From Microvirga roseola (GTDB lineage Bacteria; Pseudomonadota; Alphaproteobacteria; Rhizobiales; Beijerinckiaceae): a stretch of 64,000 bases of DNA. The notes beneath the pieces were generated by a model. The model saw only the letters and a list, made by a program, of their open reading frames with translations, was not told the DNA's origin and ran no database searches. The stretch covers positions 73,942-137,941 of the forward strand of contig NZ_JAJATX010000009.1 of assembly GCF_020866965.1 (NCBI RefSeq), given 5' to 3'. Below are positions 1 through 8,458 of this stretch, in pieces. The first letter of the stretch is position 1. The number at the start of each line of letters is the position of its first letter. A program made the translations under genes and the position numbers.

Positions 1-1053
1 GGCGGCGGCGACCGTCTGCACGTTGGCCGAAGTCTGCTCGGCGGCAGACGCCACCTGCACCGACTGGCCCGTGGTCTGGTCGGCGATCCCGGTCATGGAC
101 TGCGCCGTGGCTTCCATCTCAGTGGCCGCACTGGAGAGGCTCTGCGTCAGAGCCGAGACATTGGCCTCGAACTGCTTCGTGAGCTGGTCGAGTCTCTGGG
201 CGCGGCGCATCTTGGCCTCGTTCTCGACCTCCTGCTCGCCGGCGAGACGGCGGGCCTCAATGGCATTGTCCTTGAACACCTGCAGCGCACGGGCCAATTG
301 GCCGACCTCGTCCTTGCGCTCGGCCCCGCTCACGTTCACCGTCAGATCGCCATTGGCGAGACGGCTCATAGAACCGGTCATGCTACCCAGCGGGCGAACC
401 ACACCATAGAGGGCAATCGCCCCGAGCAGGCCCACGGCGATAAGAATACCAACTGCACCCGACAAGATGAGCATCGTTGAGGTGCTTGAGGCGAGGTCTT
501 CTGCCTCGTGCTTGGCGTTGTCGAGCAACTTCTCACTCGCAACAATGTTCTCGCTCAGAATATCGCGCACCTTAATCCGCCAGTCCCGACCTTCCCCATT
601 AGAGATCACGATCGCCTCGGCGTCGTTGTCTTTAGCCGCAAGCGCGACACTCTTGTCCATAAGCTCGAAATACTTGGATACCGTTGCCTTGATATTCTCG
701 TTGATAGCGCGGCGCTCGGAACTCCTCGAGAGTGCAACCAAGTCTTCCAGGTGCTCATGCGCCTTCGCCCTGAATTCCTGATAGACATTGAAGGTTCGCT
801 CGATACGGTCCGGCTGGGCCGCCGACAGCATGATCAGGTTCTTTTCCTGAATGGTTGCCTCGTTCACCTCAGCATTGATCTGCAGAATCCCGGTCAGGCG
901 AGCTGCATCGTACTCGACCAATTCCTGGGTGTCGGCCGACATTTCGTCCAAGCCGATTTTCGCAAAAGCAACCAGTCCGACGGTGATGGCAATAAAGATT
1001 GCGACCGGGATCGCCAACTTTGTGATGAGCTTGAGATTGTTGAGAAGCTGCAT
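1..1053 (-). CDS. Methyl-accepting chemotaxis protein, C-terminus cut by window edge
   Basis: Transmembrane chemoreceptor; the first 351 residues are visible and the frame runs open off the left edge. A short cytoplasmic start is followed by TM1 (about residues 10-30), a helical periplasmic sensor of roughly 160 residues of the four-helix-bundle type, TM2 (about 193-217), a HAMP linker (about 216-268) and the first helix of the signalling domain, where alternating small/polar heptads (SAATEMEATAQSM) are typical of MCPs. The conserved hairpin tip that would contact CheA/CheW lies outside the window. The start is the ATG whose complement is at 1051-1053. Codon use is less GC-biased than neighbours. 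The ligand cannot be predicted. Family assignment is secure. Confidence 0.9.
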   Translation of the reverse strand, partial: MQLLNNLKLITKLAIPVAIFIAITVGLVAFAKIGLDEMSADTQELVEYDAARLTGILQINAEVNEATIQEKNLIMLSAAQPDRIERTFNVYQEFRAKAHEHLEDLVALSRSSERRAINENIKATVSKYFELMDKSVALAAKDNDAEAIVISNGEGRDWRIKVRDILSENIVASEKLLDNAKHEAEDLASSTSTMLILSGAVGILIAVGLLGAIALYGVVRPLGSMTGSMSRLANGDLTVNVSGAERKDEVGQLARALQVFKDNAIEARRLAGEQEVENEAKMRRAQRLDQLTKQFEANVSALTQSLSSAATEMEATAQSMTGIADQTTGQSVQVASAAEQTSANVQTVAAA

Positions 1054-1503
1054 TGTCTTTCGATGGCCTGCCCGCATCGCCGCGGGAAGCGCGCGCCCCC
1101 TGACGCGACATTTCCAGGCCCATCAATATCTGCGAGGAGAAGGTGAACAGTTCCTTTCTGGAAGTATTCAAAATAAGCAAAAAGCTGAGGTAAATTCTAT
1201 TACTTAGGCATTTATCCTTTGCCGGCGTAAAAAATCAGAACAATATTCCTAACGCACAGCATCTACAACCCTGCGTATACATTGAACAACTTTTGCGAAA
1301 CGGCTTATGCGCTTCCGGCAGCTACGACAACTTGAAGTATTCCTGAGAATAGTCATGCATCTCCGAGTGCGGGAATGTGTCATCCATTCTCGGAGCACCA
1401 AACGCCCGCTATGCTCACGATGCATTTTTTGGTGAACTGAATCCGGTTCGCCGCCAGAATGCTCTGCTGTAGAGAAGAGAGCCGAAAACCGAAGGCTGTG
1501 ACC
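1054..1503. other. AT-richer intergenic gap, 450 bases
   Basis: Divergent gap between the chemoreceptor and the AlaX gene. It is visibly richer in A/T than the flanks, especially 1150-1320, and carries the presumed chemoreceptor promoter, though no clear -35/-10 pair could be fixed. Apart from a short LysR-like fragment at 1307-1435, no coding stretch with believable composition was found. Confidence 0.6.
1307..1435 (+). pseudogene. Possible remnant of a LysR-type regulator N-terminus
   Basis: A 42-codon frame whose first 16 residues read MRFRQLRQLEVFLRIV, which is the typical opening of LysR-family DNA-binding domains (RQL-x-x-F-x-x-V). The similarity stops abruptly; the remaining residues, rich in Arg and Cys, look like out-of-frame noise and end at a TGA. 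No effector-binding domain follows in any frame. The most economical reading is a deletion scar of a former regulator gene. The match is short, so chance resemblance is possible. Confidence 0.35.
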
Positions 1504-2226
1504 ATGCCCCGCATCTTCTGTCAGGACCATCCTGACGTGCTCGAGCTTGCAGCAGAAGTGCTGGACGCGCATCCCGGCGCGGTCCTGCTCGACCGCTCGC
1601 CCTTCTTCCCGGGCGGCGGCGGCCAGCTGGCCGACAAGGGTAGCATCGAGTGGTCCGGCGGCATCATCAGGGTCACTCGCATCCAGGCCGACAGTGGCGG
1701 CCTATGGCATGAGTTCGAGGGATCGGCCGAACCGCATAGCAGCGTCCTGGCCAAGGTCGATCCGGACTTCCGGCACCTCATGTGCGAGCTTCACACCCTC
1801 GCCCATGTAGCCAACAGCATCGTCTATCGCGATTTCGACGGAGCGCTCCTGACGGGAGCTCAACTGGCAGAGGACGGCACATTCCGGGTTGATTTCGATC
1901 TCTCCGGCGGCGATGCCGAGCGGCTTCGGCAACTGGACGGCCCGATCAACGACGTGATCCGCGCAGACTACGAAATCCGGACCCATTCCATGCCCTGGGC
2001 GAAAGCGGAGGCCGAGCCCGGCACGTTCCGCAGCAAGACCGTCTCCCCTCCCCCGCAGGAAGACGGGACGGTCAGGATCGTGGAGATCGCAGGCCTCGAC
2101 CGGCAGGCCTGCGGCGGAACGCATCTGCGCTCCACCGGGCAAGCCCGCCTGGTTAAAATCCTCAAGGTCGACAACAAGGGCCGGCAGAACCGGCGCATCC
2201 GTGTCGGATTCGCGCGATCCCTCTAG
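1504..2226 (+). CDS. AlaX-type alanyl-tRNA editing protein
   Basis: Stand-alone trans-editing hydrolase of the AlaRS editing-domain family, expected to deacylate mischarged Ser- or Gly-tRNA(Ala) in the cytoplasm. The 240-residue product has the two zinc-ligand motifs of the family: H97-T-L-A-H101 and C203-G-G-T-H207. A glycine-rich PGGGGQ segment near residue 36 is also typical. The longer length, compared with about 150 for AlaX-S, suggests AlaX-M/L with the N-terminal glycine-rich barrel. An upstream in-frame ATG exists at 1459, but homologous sequence starts at MPRIF; the ATG at 1504 follows GAAGG at a plausible distance. It is convergent with hemH, nine bases apart. Confidence 0.88.
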   Translation: MPRIFCQDHPDVLELAAEVLDAHPGAVLLDRSPFFPGGGGQLADKGSIEWSGGIIRVTRIQADSGGLWHEFEGSAEPHSSVLAKVDPDFRHLMCELHTLAHVANSIVYRDFDGALLTGAQLAEDGTFRVDFDLSGGDAERLRQLDGPINDVIRADYEIRTHSMPWAKAEAEPGTFRSKTVSPPPQEDGTVRIVEIAGLDRQACGGTHLRSTGQARLVKILKVDNKGRQNRRIRVGFARSL

Positions 2227-2235
2227 CGCCTAGTC

Positions 2236-3297
2236 TCAGAGCCAGCCCTGCAGCTCGCGGCGCACGATGTTGCTGATCACCCGCATGCCATCGTCGCTGT
2301 CATTGAGGCAGGGCAGATAGGCGAACTCCTCGCCGCCATTGTGCATGAAGATCTCACGGTTCTCGCCATCGAGCTCCTCCAGCGTCTCCAGGCAGTCGGC
2401 GGAGAAGCCGGGCGCGACGATGGCCATGCGCTTCACGCCGCTCTGCGCCAGCGCCTCGACGGTCTTGTCCGTGTAGGGCTGCAGCCATTCCGCCGTGCCG
2501 AAGCGGGACTGGAAGCTCATGCGGAACTTGTCCGCCGGCCAGCCGAAAGCCTCGCGCATGAGACGCCAGGTCTTCACGCAGTGACAATGGTAGGGATCAC
2601 CCTTCAGGAGATATTCCTTCGGCACCCCGTGGAAGGAGACGAGGATCACCTCCGGCTCGAAGGGCAGCTTCGCCAGATCCCGCTTCATGGAAGCGACCAA
2701 GGCGTCGATATAGACCGGGTCGTCGTGGTAGGGCGGCGAGACGCGGATCGTCGGCTGCCAACGCATGTCCATGAGCGCGCGGAAGGCCTGGTCGCAGGCC
2801 GTGGCCGAGGTGGCGGCGGAATATTGCGGATAGAGCGGCACGAGGAGAATGCGGTCGCAGCCCTGGTCGAGGAGGGCCTGGATGCGCTCGCGCACCTCCG
2901 GCTTGCCGTAGCGCATGGCCCAGTCGACCGTGATCCTGTCGCCGGCGACGGCCTTCAGGTCCGCCGTCAGCTTCTCGGCCTGGCTGCGGGTGATGGTCTT
3001 GAGGGGCCCCTCGTTGCGCTCGTTGTTCCAGATCGAGGCATAGTCGCGCCCCTTGGGACCAGGCCGCTTGGTGAGCACGATGAGGTTGAGGATGGGCCAC
3101 CAGATCAGGCGCGGGGTTTCGATGACGCGCCGGTCGGAGAGGAACTCCTTTAGATAGCGGCGCATGGGCCAGTAGGTCGTGCCCTCCGGCGTGCCGAGGT
3201 TGAGGAGCAGGACCCCGATCCGCCCGGTCTTGATGGCGGGATGGTCCGCCGGGCGAACGCCCTGACGAATGTCGGTCAGATTCACTCTCTCGTTCAT
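2236..3297 (-). CDS. hemH: Ferrochelatase
   Basis: Terminal enzyme of haem synthesis, inserting Fe(II) into protoporphyrin IX. The 353-residue length is normal for alphaproteobacterial HemH. Visible family marks are the N-terminal LLLNLGTPEG (about 30-39), the FLSDRRVIE segment (52-60), the active-site SFHGVP around H223 and PGFSADCLET (296-305) with the conserved acidic residue. The HCHC cluster at 237-240 is not the C-terminal [2Fe-2S] arrangement of animal enzymes. It probably forms its own transcription unit; an inverted repeat lies 80-100 bases upstream (3379-3401) and a TTCTAAA half-site resembling Irr-type iron control elements is at 3349-3355, which alone is not convincing. Confidence 0.96.
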   Translation of the reverse strand: MNERVNLTDIRQGVRPADHPAIKTGRIGVLLLNLGTPEGTTYWPMRRYLKEFLSDRRVIETPRLIWWPILNLIVLTKRPGPKGRDYASIWNNERNEGPLKTITRSQAEKLTADLKAVAGDRITVDWAMRYGKPEVRERIQALLDQGCDRILLVPLYPQYSAATSATACDQAFRALMDMRWQPTIRVSPPYHDDPVYIDALVASMKRDLAKLPFEPEVILVSFHGVPKEYLLKGDPYHCHCVKTWRLMREAFGWPADKFRMSFQSRFGTAEWLQPYTDKTVEALAQSGVKRMAIVAPGFSADCLETLEELDGENREIFMHNGGEEFAYLPCLNDSDDGMRVISNIVRRELQGWL

Positions 3298-3378
3298 CGA
3301 AAAGCCCCTTGGCAGCGGACCCGTCCGGGATCCCGCTCATTGATGCGGTTCTAAATAGGGGTTTTCCATGAATTCCGC

Positions 3379-3401
3379 CAACGTGATCCTGTGTCACGTT
3401 G
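3379..3401. repeat. Perfect inverted repeat upstream of hemH
   Basis: Eight-base arms CAACGTGA and TCACGTTG separated by seven bases, in the 140-base space between the end of the sensor kinase gene and hemH, both read leftwards. No T-run follows on the minus strand, so it fits a protein-binding site better than an intrinsic terminator, but either is possible. Confidence 0.45.
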
Positions 3402-3437
3402 TCGAGATGCCAACACGTTCCTTAACCGGACGAGGGA

Positions 3438-5747
3438 TCAGGAGAGCGTATCGATGAGGGTCGTCGGCTTGAGCACGGCCTCGATGGCGACCTGCAGCCC
3501 TTTCGGCCGGTAATCCACATCGACCTTGGCGCTGAGCTGCGTGGCGAGGACCCTGTGGAGCAGACGAGAGCCGAAGCCCTGCCTCTCCGGTGGCGAAACC
3601 TCAGGCCCGCCACTTTCACTCCAGACGAGCCTGAGCCGGTAGCCGTCAGCCTCGGGCTCGGAAGTCCAGGTGACGGAGACCCGTCCGGTGCTGACCGAGA
3701 GGGCGCCGTATTTCGCAGCGTTGGTGGTGAGTTCGTGGATCGCCATGCCGATGGGCACCGCTGCCTCGGAAGGCAGTTCCACGATGGGTCCGTCGAGCAC
3801 GATCCGCTCGCCGCTTCCGTCGCTGTAGGGGCTGAGCTCCTTCTCGAGAATCTCGCGCAAGGACGCGGTCTGCCAGACCGCCTCGGTCAGCAGGGAATGG
3901 GTGTTGGCGAGCGAGACGATGCGGCCGACGAAGGCCTTGTAGAAATCGTCGATGCTGGAGGTCGAGCGGGCGGTCGCGCCCACTACGGCCTGCACCGTCG
4001 CCAGAGTGTTCTTGACCCGGTGATGGAGCTCGCGGATCAGGAGGGATTGCTGTCTCTGGGCATGCCTGCGGTCGTCGATCTCGCGCTGCGCATCCTGGTA
4101 AAGACGGCCGTTTTCGAGCGCGATGGCCGCCTGCGCCGCAAGGCCCGCCATCAGGTGCTCGGCGCGCTCGGTAAAGATCCCCGGCTGCTCATGGGCAAAG
4201 AGCAGGACGCCGCCGACCGCGCCCGCGCGGGACAGCACGGGCACCGCCATGAAGCTTCGAGCGGGGCAGCGGCTCAGGAACGCCGCGCCGAAAGACCTCT
4301 CCGTCGCAAAGCGCGGATCCGCTTCGATGTCCTCCGACCGCAGTACTTTTCCATTCGCAAGCTCGACGGGGAAAGGCGCAGCGTCGAGGTCCTGCGCCGC
4401 CTCGGCGAAGGAGGCGCTGGAAGCACCCGACAGGGCCTGGAGGGCGAGACTCACGCCATCCTCGCTGCGCCGCGTGGTCACGAAGAACGCGCCGATCTGC
4501 GCATGCGTCAGCTCGACGCCCGCATCGGTGACGTTCTGGACGATCCGGCCGACATCAAGTTCGCCGGCGAGCGCGCTGCCGGTCCGGTTGAGAATTTCGA
4601 GCGCCCCCGTCTCGGCCTTCAGCTCGGCCGTGCGGGCAGCGACCTCCCTCTCCAGCAGAGCGGAAGTCGCCGTCTGTTCCTTGAATTGCTGCGATGCGAG
4701 CGCAGTGAGCGCGGCCAGCGCGAGAAGGGCGATGAGCGCGAAGGCGCCGTAGAGCCGCGCCTGGACGACCCACTGGTTCCAATAGGCGTCTTCCGGCAGG
4801 CTGACATGGATGTAGAGCGGCTTCGTGCCGACCCGGTGATAGGCCCCGGCGCGCTCGCCACTGTTGCCGATGAAGGAATAGATGCCGGACCGGGCATCCA
4901 AGATCAGGGCATCATAGAAGGCATCCTCGTTCAGCGGCACGAAAGACAACCGGTCGGCAGGCGGAGGATACTGCGCGATGATTTCCCCGTCACTGGCGCG
5001 CAGGAGACTGATCCGGCTGCCCTTGGGCAGACGCAGCTTGCCCCAGTATTCATCGAAGTAGGACAAGGCGACCGTGACCGAGACCGTGCCGGCGAAAGCC
5101 CCGTCCGGATCGGACAGACGGCGGCTGATCATGAAGGTCGGCCTCCCCATGACACGTCCGACGATCGGCTCGCCGATGAAGAGCCCCTGATCGGCCAGGG
5201 CCTGCGCATCGAAGGCATCGCGGCCCGCGACGTTCGAGGAGGGGGTGGGGAACGCCACCGACGTCAGGCGCAGATTGCCGGTGGCGTCGTTGAGCCAGAC
5301 GTCGTCGATATAGGGCAGAGCCTCGTTGATCCCGCGCAGCTGCTTCCACAGCGGCCGCGATCTCTCGATCCGGTCCCAGCTCTCCCCCTGGATCTCCGCC
5401 GCCGTCTGTTTCAGGGAGAGATCGGTGACCTCGAGCAGGCGGGCGATATGGTCGGCGAGGAAAAAGGCATTGCCAGCGATTTCGTTGAGGTTGCGCTGAA
5501 TCAGGCGGTTGCGCTGCTCCCAGGCGATATAGCCGAAGGTGATGAGGATGAAGGCGACGCCGAACAGGCCCATGACGAACGTCAGCCGACCGCGGAAGCG
5601 TGACTGGCGGCGCTTGCGCGACGAATTCGCTAGGTCTGAACGCGGAGAGGCCAACAAGGACGAATCGCTTTTTCTTCGGGCTTCGCTGCGCGTCGAGAAT
5701 GGCATGGCAGCGCCGGGGGAGAATATACCTGCCGGGGGCATTTCCAA
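3438..5747 (-). CDS. Membrane sensor histidine kinase, GAF plus HWE kinase domain
   Basis: A 769-residue two-component sensor. TM1 (about 56-76) and TM2 (about 332-351) bracket a roughly 255-residue extracytoplasmic sensor that looks like a Cache-type domain, followed by a short coiled coil and a GAF domain (about 380-540). The kinase is of the HWE family: phospho-acceptor H576 in ELHHRVKNTLATVQ, an N-box HELTTNAAKYG with H671 and N676, and the WSE signature near 709-711, replacing the usual F-box. HWE kinases often work with single-domain regulators; none is adjacent, but one is encoded at 57876. The first in-frame Met is used as start; Met15 is an alternative. The ligand is unknown. Confidence 0.9.
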   Translation of the reverse strand: MEMPPAGIFSPGAAMPFSTRSEARRKSDSSLLASPRSDLANSSRKRRQSRFRGRLTFVMGLFGVAFILITFGYIAWEQRNRLIQRNLNEIAGNAFFLADHIARLLEVTDLSLKQTAAEIQGESWDRIERSRPLWKQLRGINEALPYIDDVWLNDATGNLRLTSVAFPTPSSNVAGRDAFDAQALADQGLFIGEPIVGRVMGRPTFMISRRLSDPDGAFAGTVSVTVALSYFDEYWGKLRLPKGSRISLLRASDGEIIAQYPPPADRLSFVPLNEDAFYDALILDARSGIYSFIGNSGERAGAYHRVGTKPLYIHVSLPEDAYWNQWVVQARLYGAFALIALLALAALTALASQQFKEQTATSALLEREVAARTAELKAETGALEILNRTGSALAGELDVGRIVQNVTDAGVELTHAQIGAFFVTTRRSEDGVSLALQALSGASSASFAEAAQDLDAAPFPVELANGKVLRSEDIEADPRFATERSFGAAFLSRCPARSFMAVPVLSRAGAVGGVLLFAHEQPGIFTERAEHLMAGLAAQAAIALENGRLYQDAQREIDDRRHAQRQQSLLIRELHHRVKNTLATVQAVVGATARSTSSIDDFYKAFVGRIVSLANTHSLLTEAVWQTASLREILEKELSPYSDGSGERIVLDGPIVELPSEAAVPIGMAIHELTTNAAKYGALSVSTGRVSVTWTSEPEADGYRLRLVWSESGGPEVSPPERQGFGSRLLHRVLATQLSAKVDVDYRPKGLQVAIEAVLKPTTLIDTLS

Positions 5748-5843
5748 GCACCCGGTGCAGCGCGCTGAGATAATGCCTTCCAGGCCCGAATTGGATGCGC
5801 CGCAAGGTCACGTGTCAACCGGGGCGCTGCTTCGGCAAAAGAA

Positions 5844-5873
5844 AACGCCGGGGCCCGAAAGGACCCCGGCGTT
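5844..5873 (-). terminator. Intrinsic terminator of the 5'-nucleotidase gene
   Basis: Perfect ten-base stem (AACGCCGGGG with CCCCGGCGTT) and a ten-base loop lying 19 bases after the nucleotidase stop. Read on the minus strand it is followed by TTTTCTTTT, giving the classic GC stem plus U tract. It separates the nucleotidase from the downstream sensor kinase gene. Confidence 0.85.
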
Positions 5874-5891
5874 CGAACCACGTTGCAAGTA

Positions 5892-7400
5892 TCAGCGCAG
5901 GACGACGCGGCCTTCGACCTTCGGCGCGACCTTGCCTTCCTTGTTGATATAGTCGATCACTTGGCTCGCCATGAGCTGGCTGGCCGAAGCGTCGATCAGC
6001 GACTTGGCGTCGGCGAAGACCTTGTAGCCGTCGCCGCCGCGGGCCACGAAGTCGTTGGTCGCAAGCGTGTAGGTCTTGGCCGGATCGAGGGGCTGGCCAT
6101 TGATCTTGACCGACTTCACGCGGCTGCCGACGGGCTCCTTCACGTCGACCTCGGCCGTGATGCCGGAGACCTGCGGAAAGCGGCCGCCGAGCTCGCGCAC
6201 CTGGCTGACGCCGTTCTCGAGCGCTTCCTTGATCTGCGCGCCGGTGACCTCGAGCAGCACCGTCGTGTTGCCGAAGGGCATTTCGGACAGGATATCGCGA
6301 CGTGTCAGCTTCTGGCCCGCATTGTACTGCTTGTCGGCCCGGATGCCGCCGCCATTGGTGATGGCGACGTCGGCGCCCACCGCCGCCTTCATGGCGTCGG
6401 TGATGAGATTGCCGATGGCCGCCTCGCCTCCGCGCACCGTCGCGCGGCGGCTGTCGAGGGGTGTCTCGGTCATGCCGATCTCGATATCGAGCTCCTTGGA
6501 GAGCTTGTCCTCATAGCCCTTCACCACGGCCTCGATCTCGGGATCGGGCTTCACAGTGGCGGTGTCGATGATGCGGAAGTTCGGCGACCAGGAAACGGTG
6601 GTCTTGCCGTCCTTCGTGGCCTTCTTCACCGAAAGCTCGACGACGTTGACGAAGTTGGCCTGGGACTCGGATTCCGATAGCACGACCTTGCCATCGTAGA
6701 AGGCGAGCAGGTGCTCGTCATGGCCGCCGATGATCACGTCGACGCCGGCGGAGCGGGCGATGATCATATCCACTTCCAGGGGCGTGTGGGCGATGGCGAC
6801 GACGATGTCGGCGCCCTTCCCGCGCAGCTCCTTCGCCTTGGCGCGGGCCGTGTCGATGGTGGAGGAGAACCTGATGTCGCCGGGGCTTGACGCGATCGGC
6901 GTGTCCTCGGTGGTCAGACCGAAGAAGCCGACCTTCACGCCCTGCACGTCGACGATCTTGTCCGCCTTGGTGTTGGCGGGCAACCCGTTGCCGTCGACGA
7001 TGTTGGTGGCGAGCACGTCGAACTTGGCCTCGGCCATGCGGGCGCGGAAGGCGGCGGGGCCGAGATCGAACTCGTGGTTGCCCGGCGCCATGACGTCGAC
7101 GCCCATGTGGTTCAGGATGTCGATGATGTGCGCGCCCTTGTCGAAGCCCGAGAGCAGGGAGGGCGAGATCGTGTCGCCCGCATGGATGAAGAGGGCGTTG
7201 CCCTTGGCCCGCTCCTCCTTGATCACCGTCATGAGCTTGGCAAATCCGCCGCGTCCCTTCGCGGGGCTCATCCGGTCGATGTCGTTGGTCTGGACGAAGC
7301 GGATGGTCACGGCCTCCTGGGCGAGCGCAGCGCCCGACAGGAGCATGGACATTCCGAGAAAGCCGGCGCGCAACGCGGCGAAGGAGCGGCTCTGAAGCAT
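5892..7400 (-). CDS. Secreted bifunctional metallophosphatase/5'-nucleotidase
   Basis: Periplasmic nucleotidase of the UshA/NadN superfamily, 502 residues, likely hydrolysing nucleoside monophosphates or cyclic nucleotides to recover phosphate and nucleosides. A Sec signal peptide ends near AALAQ (about residue 28). The metallophosphatase half has the dinuclear metal motifs QTNDID, GDTIS, GNHEFD and GGHDEH; in the first motif the common TNDxHG is TNDIDR, so a usual His is Asp. The C-terminal nucleotide-binding half has NGGGIR, FGNT and FVARGGDGY. It is divergently arranged with ung across a 218-base gap and ends at a strong terminator. Confidence 0.92.
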   Translation of the reverse strand: MLQSRSFAALRAGFLGMSMLLSGAALAQEAVTIRFVQTNDIDRMSPAKGRGGFAKLMTVIKEERAKGNALFIHAGDTISPSLLSGFDKGAHIIDILNHMGVDVMAPGNHEFDLGPAAFRARMAEAKFDVLATNIVDGNGLPANTKADKIVDVQGVKVGFFGLTTEDTPIASSPGDIRFSSTIDTARAKAKELRGKGADIVVAIAHTPLEVDMIIARSAGVDVIIGGHDEHLLAFYDGKVVLSESESQANFVNVVELSVKKATKDGKTTVSWSPNFRIIDTATVKPDPEIEAVVKGYEDKLSKELDIEIGMTETPLDSRRATVRGGEAAIGNLITDAMKAAVGADVAITNGGGIRADKQYNAGQKLTRRDILSEMPFGNTTVLLEVTGAQIKEALENGVSQVRELGGRFPQVSGITAEVDVKEPVGSRVKSVKINGQPLDPAKTYTLATNDFVARGGDGYKVFADAKSLIDASASQLMASQVIDYINKEGKVAPKVEGRVVLR

Positions 7401-7618
7401 AGTCGTTATTCCCCACTAAAGGCTTGATCCACAAGGCAGCCTCATGGAACCTAGACCAGCAACGTGTCACAGAAGTAACAAGCTGTCGATTCCCGCAGCG
7501 GTCGGTTTCGGGGCATCCCTTGACGCCTTTTTCGGCGTCGGCCCGGCGGCTGCTTAGCCTGGGAAAACATGTTGTTAGCCGGCATTGGGCAAAACCCGGC
7601 GGAAAGGTGCATTTACCC

Positions 7619-8326
7619 ATGACAGGTCCCGTCAGCCAAGCCCTTGCGGAATTCCGCTCCCGTCCCGAAGCGGCGGGCTGGCTCTCCCTGCCCTTCTTCC
7701 GCGACGGCAGCGCCGAGGCGGTGGCGGCGAAGGTCGATGGGGCGATCGGCGCGGGCGCCCATGTGCTGCCGCCCCCCGAGGCCGTGTTCACCAGCATGTC
7801 GCTGACCCCCCTGGACAAGGTGAAGGTGGTAGTGCTGGGCCAGGACCCCTATCCGACGCCAGGGGATTCCCACGGGCTCGCCTTCTCCTACCGGGGCTCG
7901 CGCCGCCTGCCCGCATCGCTGCGCACGATTCTCGCCGAGATGGCGGAGGATCTGAGCCAGCCCATGCCGAAATCCGGCGACCTGTCCCAATGGGCGCATC
8001 AGGGCGTGCTCCTCATCAACACGGCGCTGACGGTGGAGGCCGGAAAGTCAGGAGCCCACATGAAGTTCGGCTGGTCGGCCCTGGTCGATCAGGCCGTTTC
8101 CGCGATCTCCGAGCATCAGCCCGCCGTCGTCTTTCTTTTCTGGGGAGGCCCCGCCCGCAAGCGCGCCGCACTGGTGGATCGGGACAAGCACCTCGTGATC
8201 GAGTCGGGCCACCCCTCCCCGCTCAACCGCCTCAACGACTTCCGCAGGACCCGCCCCTTCAGCCGGGCCAATGCCTGGCTCGCCGGGAAGGGCCTGGAGC
8301 CGGTGGACTGGCGGCTGGAGGCCTGA
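7619..8326 (+). CDS. ung: Uracil-DNA glycosylase, family 1
   Basis: Base-excision repair enzyme that removes uracil from DNA. From the ATG at 7619 the product is 235 residues, the usual size; the in-frame extension back to 7424 is intergenic-like and was dropped. Motif A is GQDPYP (74-79) with the water-activating D76; the more usual residue at position 79 is His. The uracil-binding Asn is in LLINTALTV (N134) and the leucine-loop motif is HPSPLN (198-203) with catalytic H198. It stands alone ahead of the aminotransferase gene, 132 bases away. Confidence 0.93.
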   Translation: MTGPVSQALAEFRSRPEAAGWLSLPFFRDGSAEAVAAKVDGAIGAGAHVLPPPEAVFTSMSLTPLDKVKVVVLGQDPYPTPGDSHGLAFSYRGSRRLPASLRTILAEMAEDLSQPMPKSGDLSQWAHQGVLLINTALTVEAGKSGAHMKFGWSALVDQAVSAISEHQPAVVFLFWGGPARKRAALVDRDKHLVIESGHPSPLNRLNDFRRTRPFSRANAWLAGKGLEPVDWRLEA

Positions 8327-8458
8327 ATACAGGTTTGTGCAAGGAAAGTGCGGGCTTCACGAAGAGCCTTGCGGGACCGCCGACCGAAGGGATAGGTCTC
8401 GAAGGGAGCAAGCGATGCTATCGCGGACGCAGGGCCACGACAGGCTTGGAGACCAGCA

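Noticed and set aside
1249-1572. 107-codon minus-strand frame in the AT-richer gap
   Set aside because: No family likeness, overlaps the AlaX gene start, composition rich in Arg, Cys and His as in noncoding sequence.
3555-5603. 682-codon plus-strand frame opposite the sensor kinase
   Set aside because: Arg/Ala/Gly-rich antisense shadow; the minus strand encodes clear GAF and HWE domains.
7401-7618. Pho-box upstream of the secreted 5'-nucleotidase
   Set aside because: The best candidate on the minus strand matches the consensus poorly in both halves.
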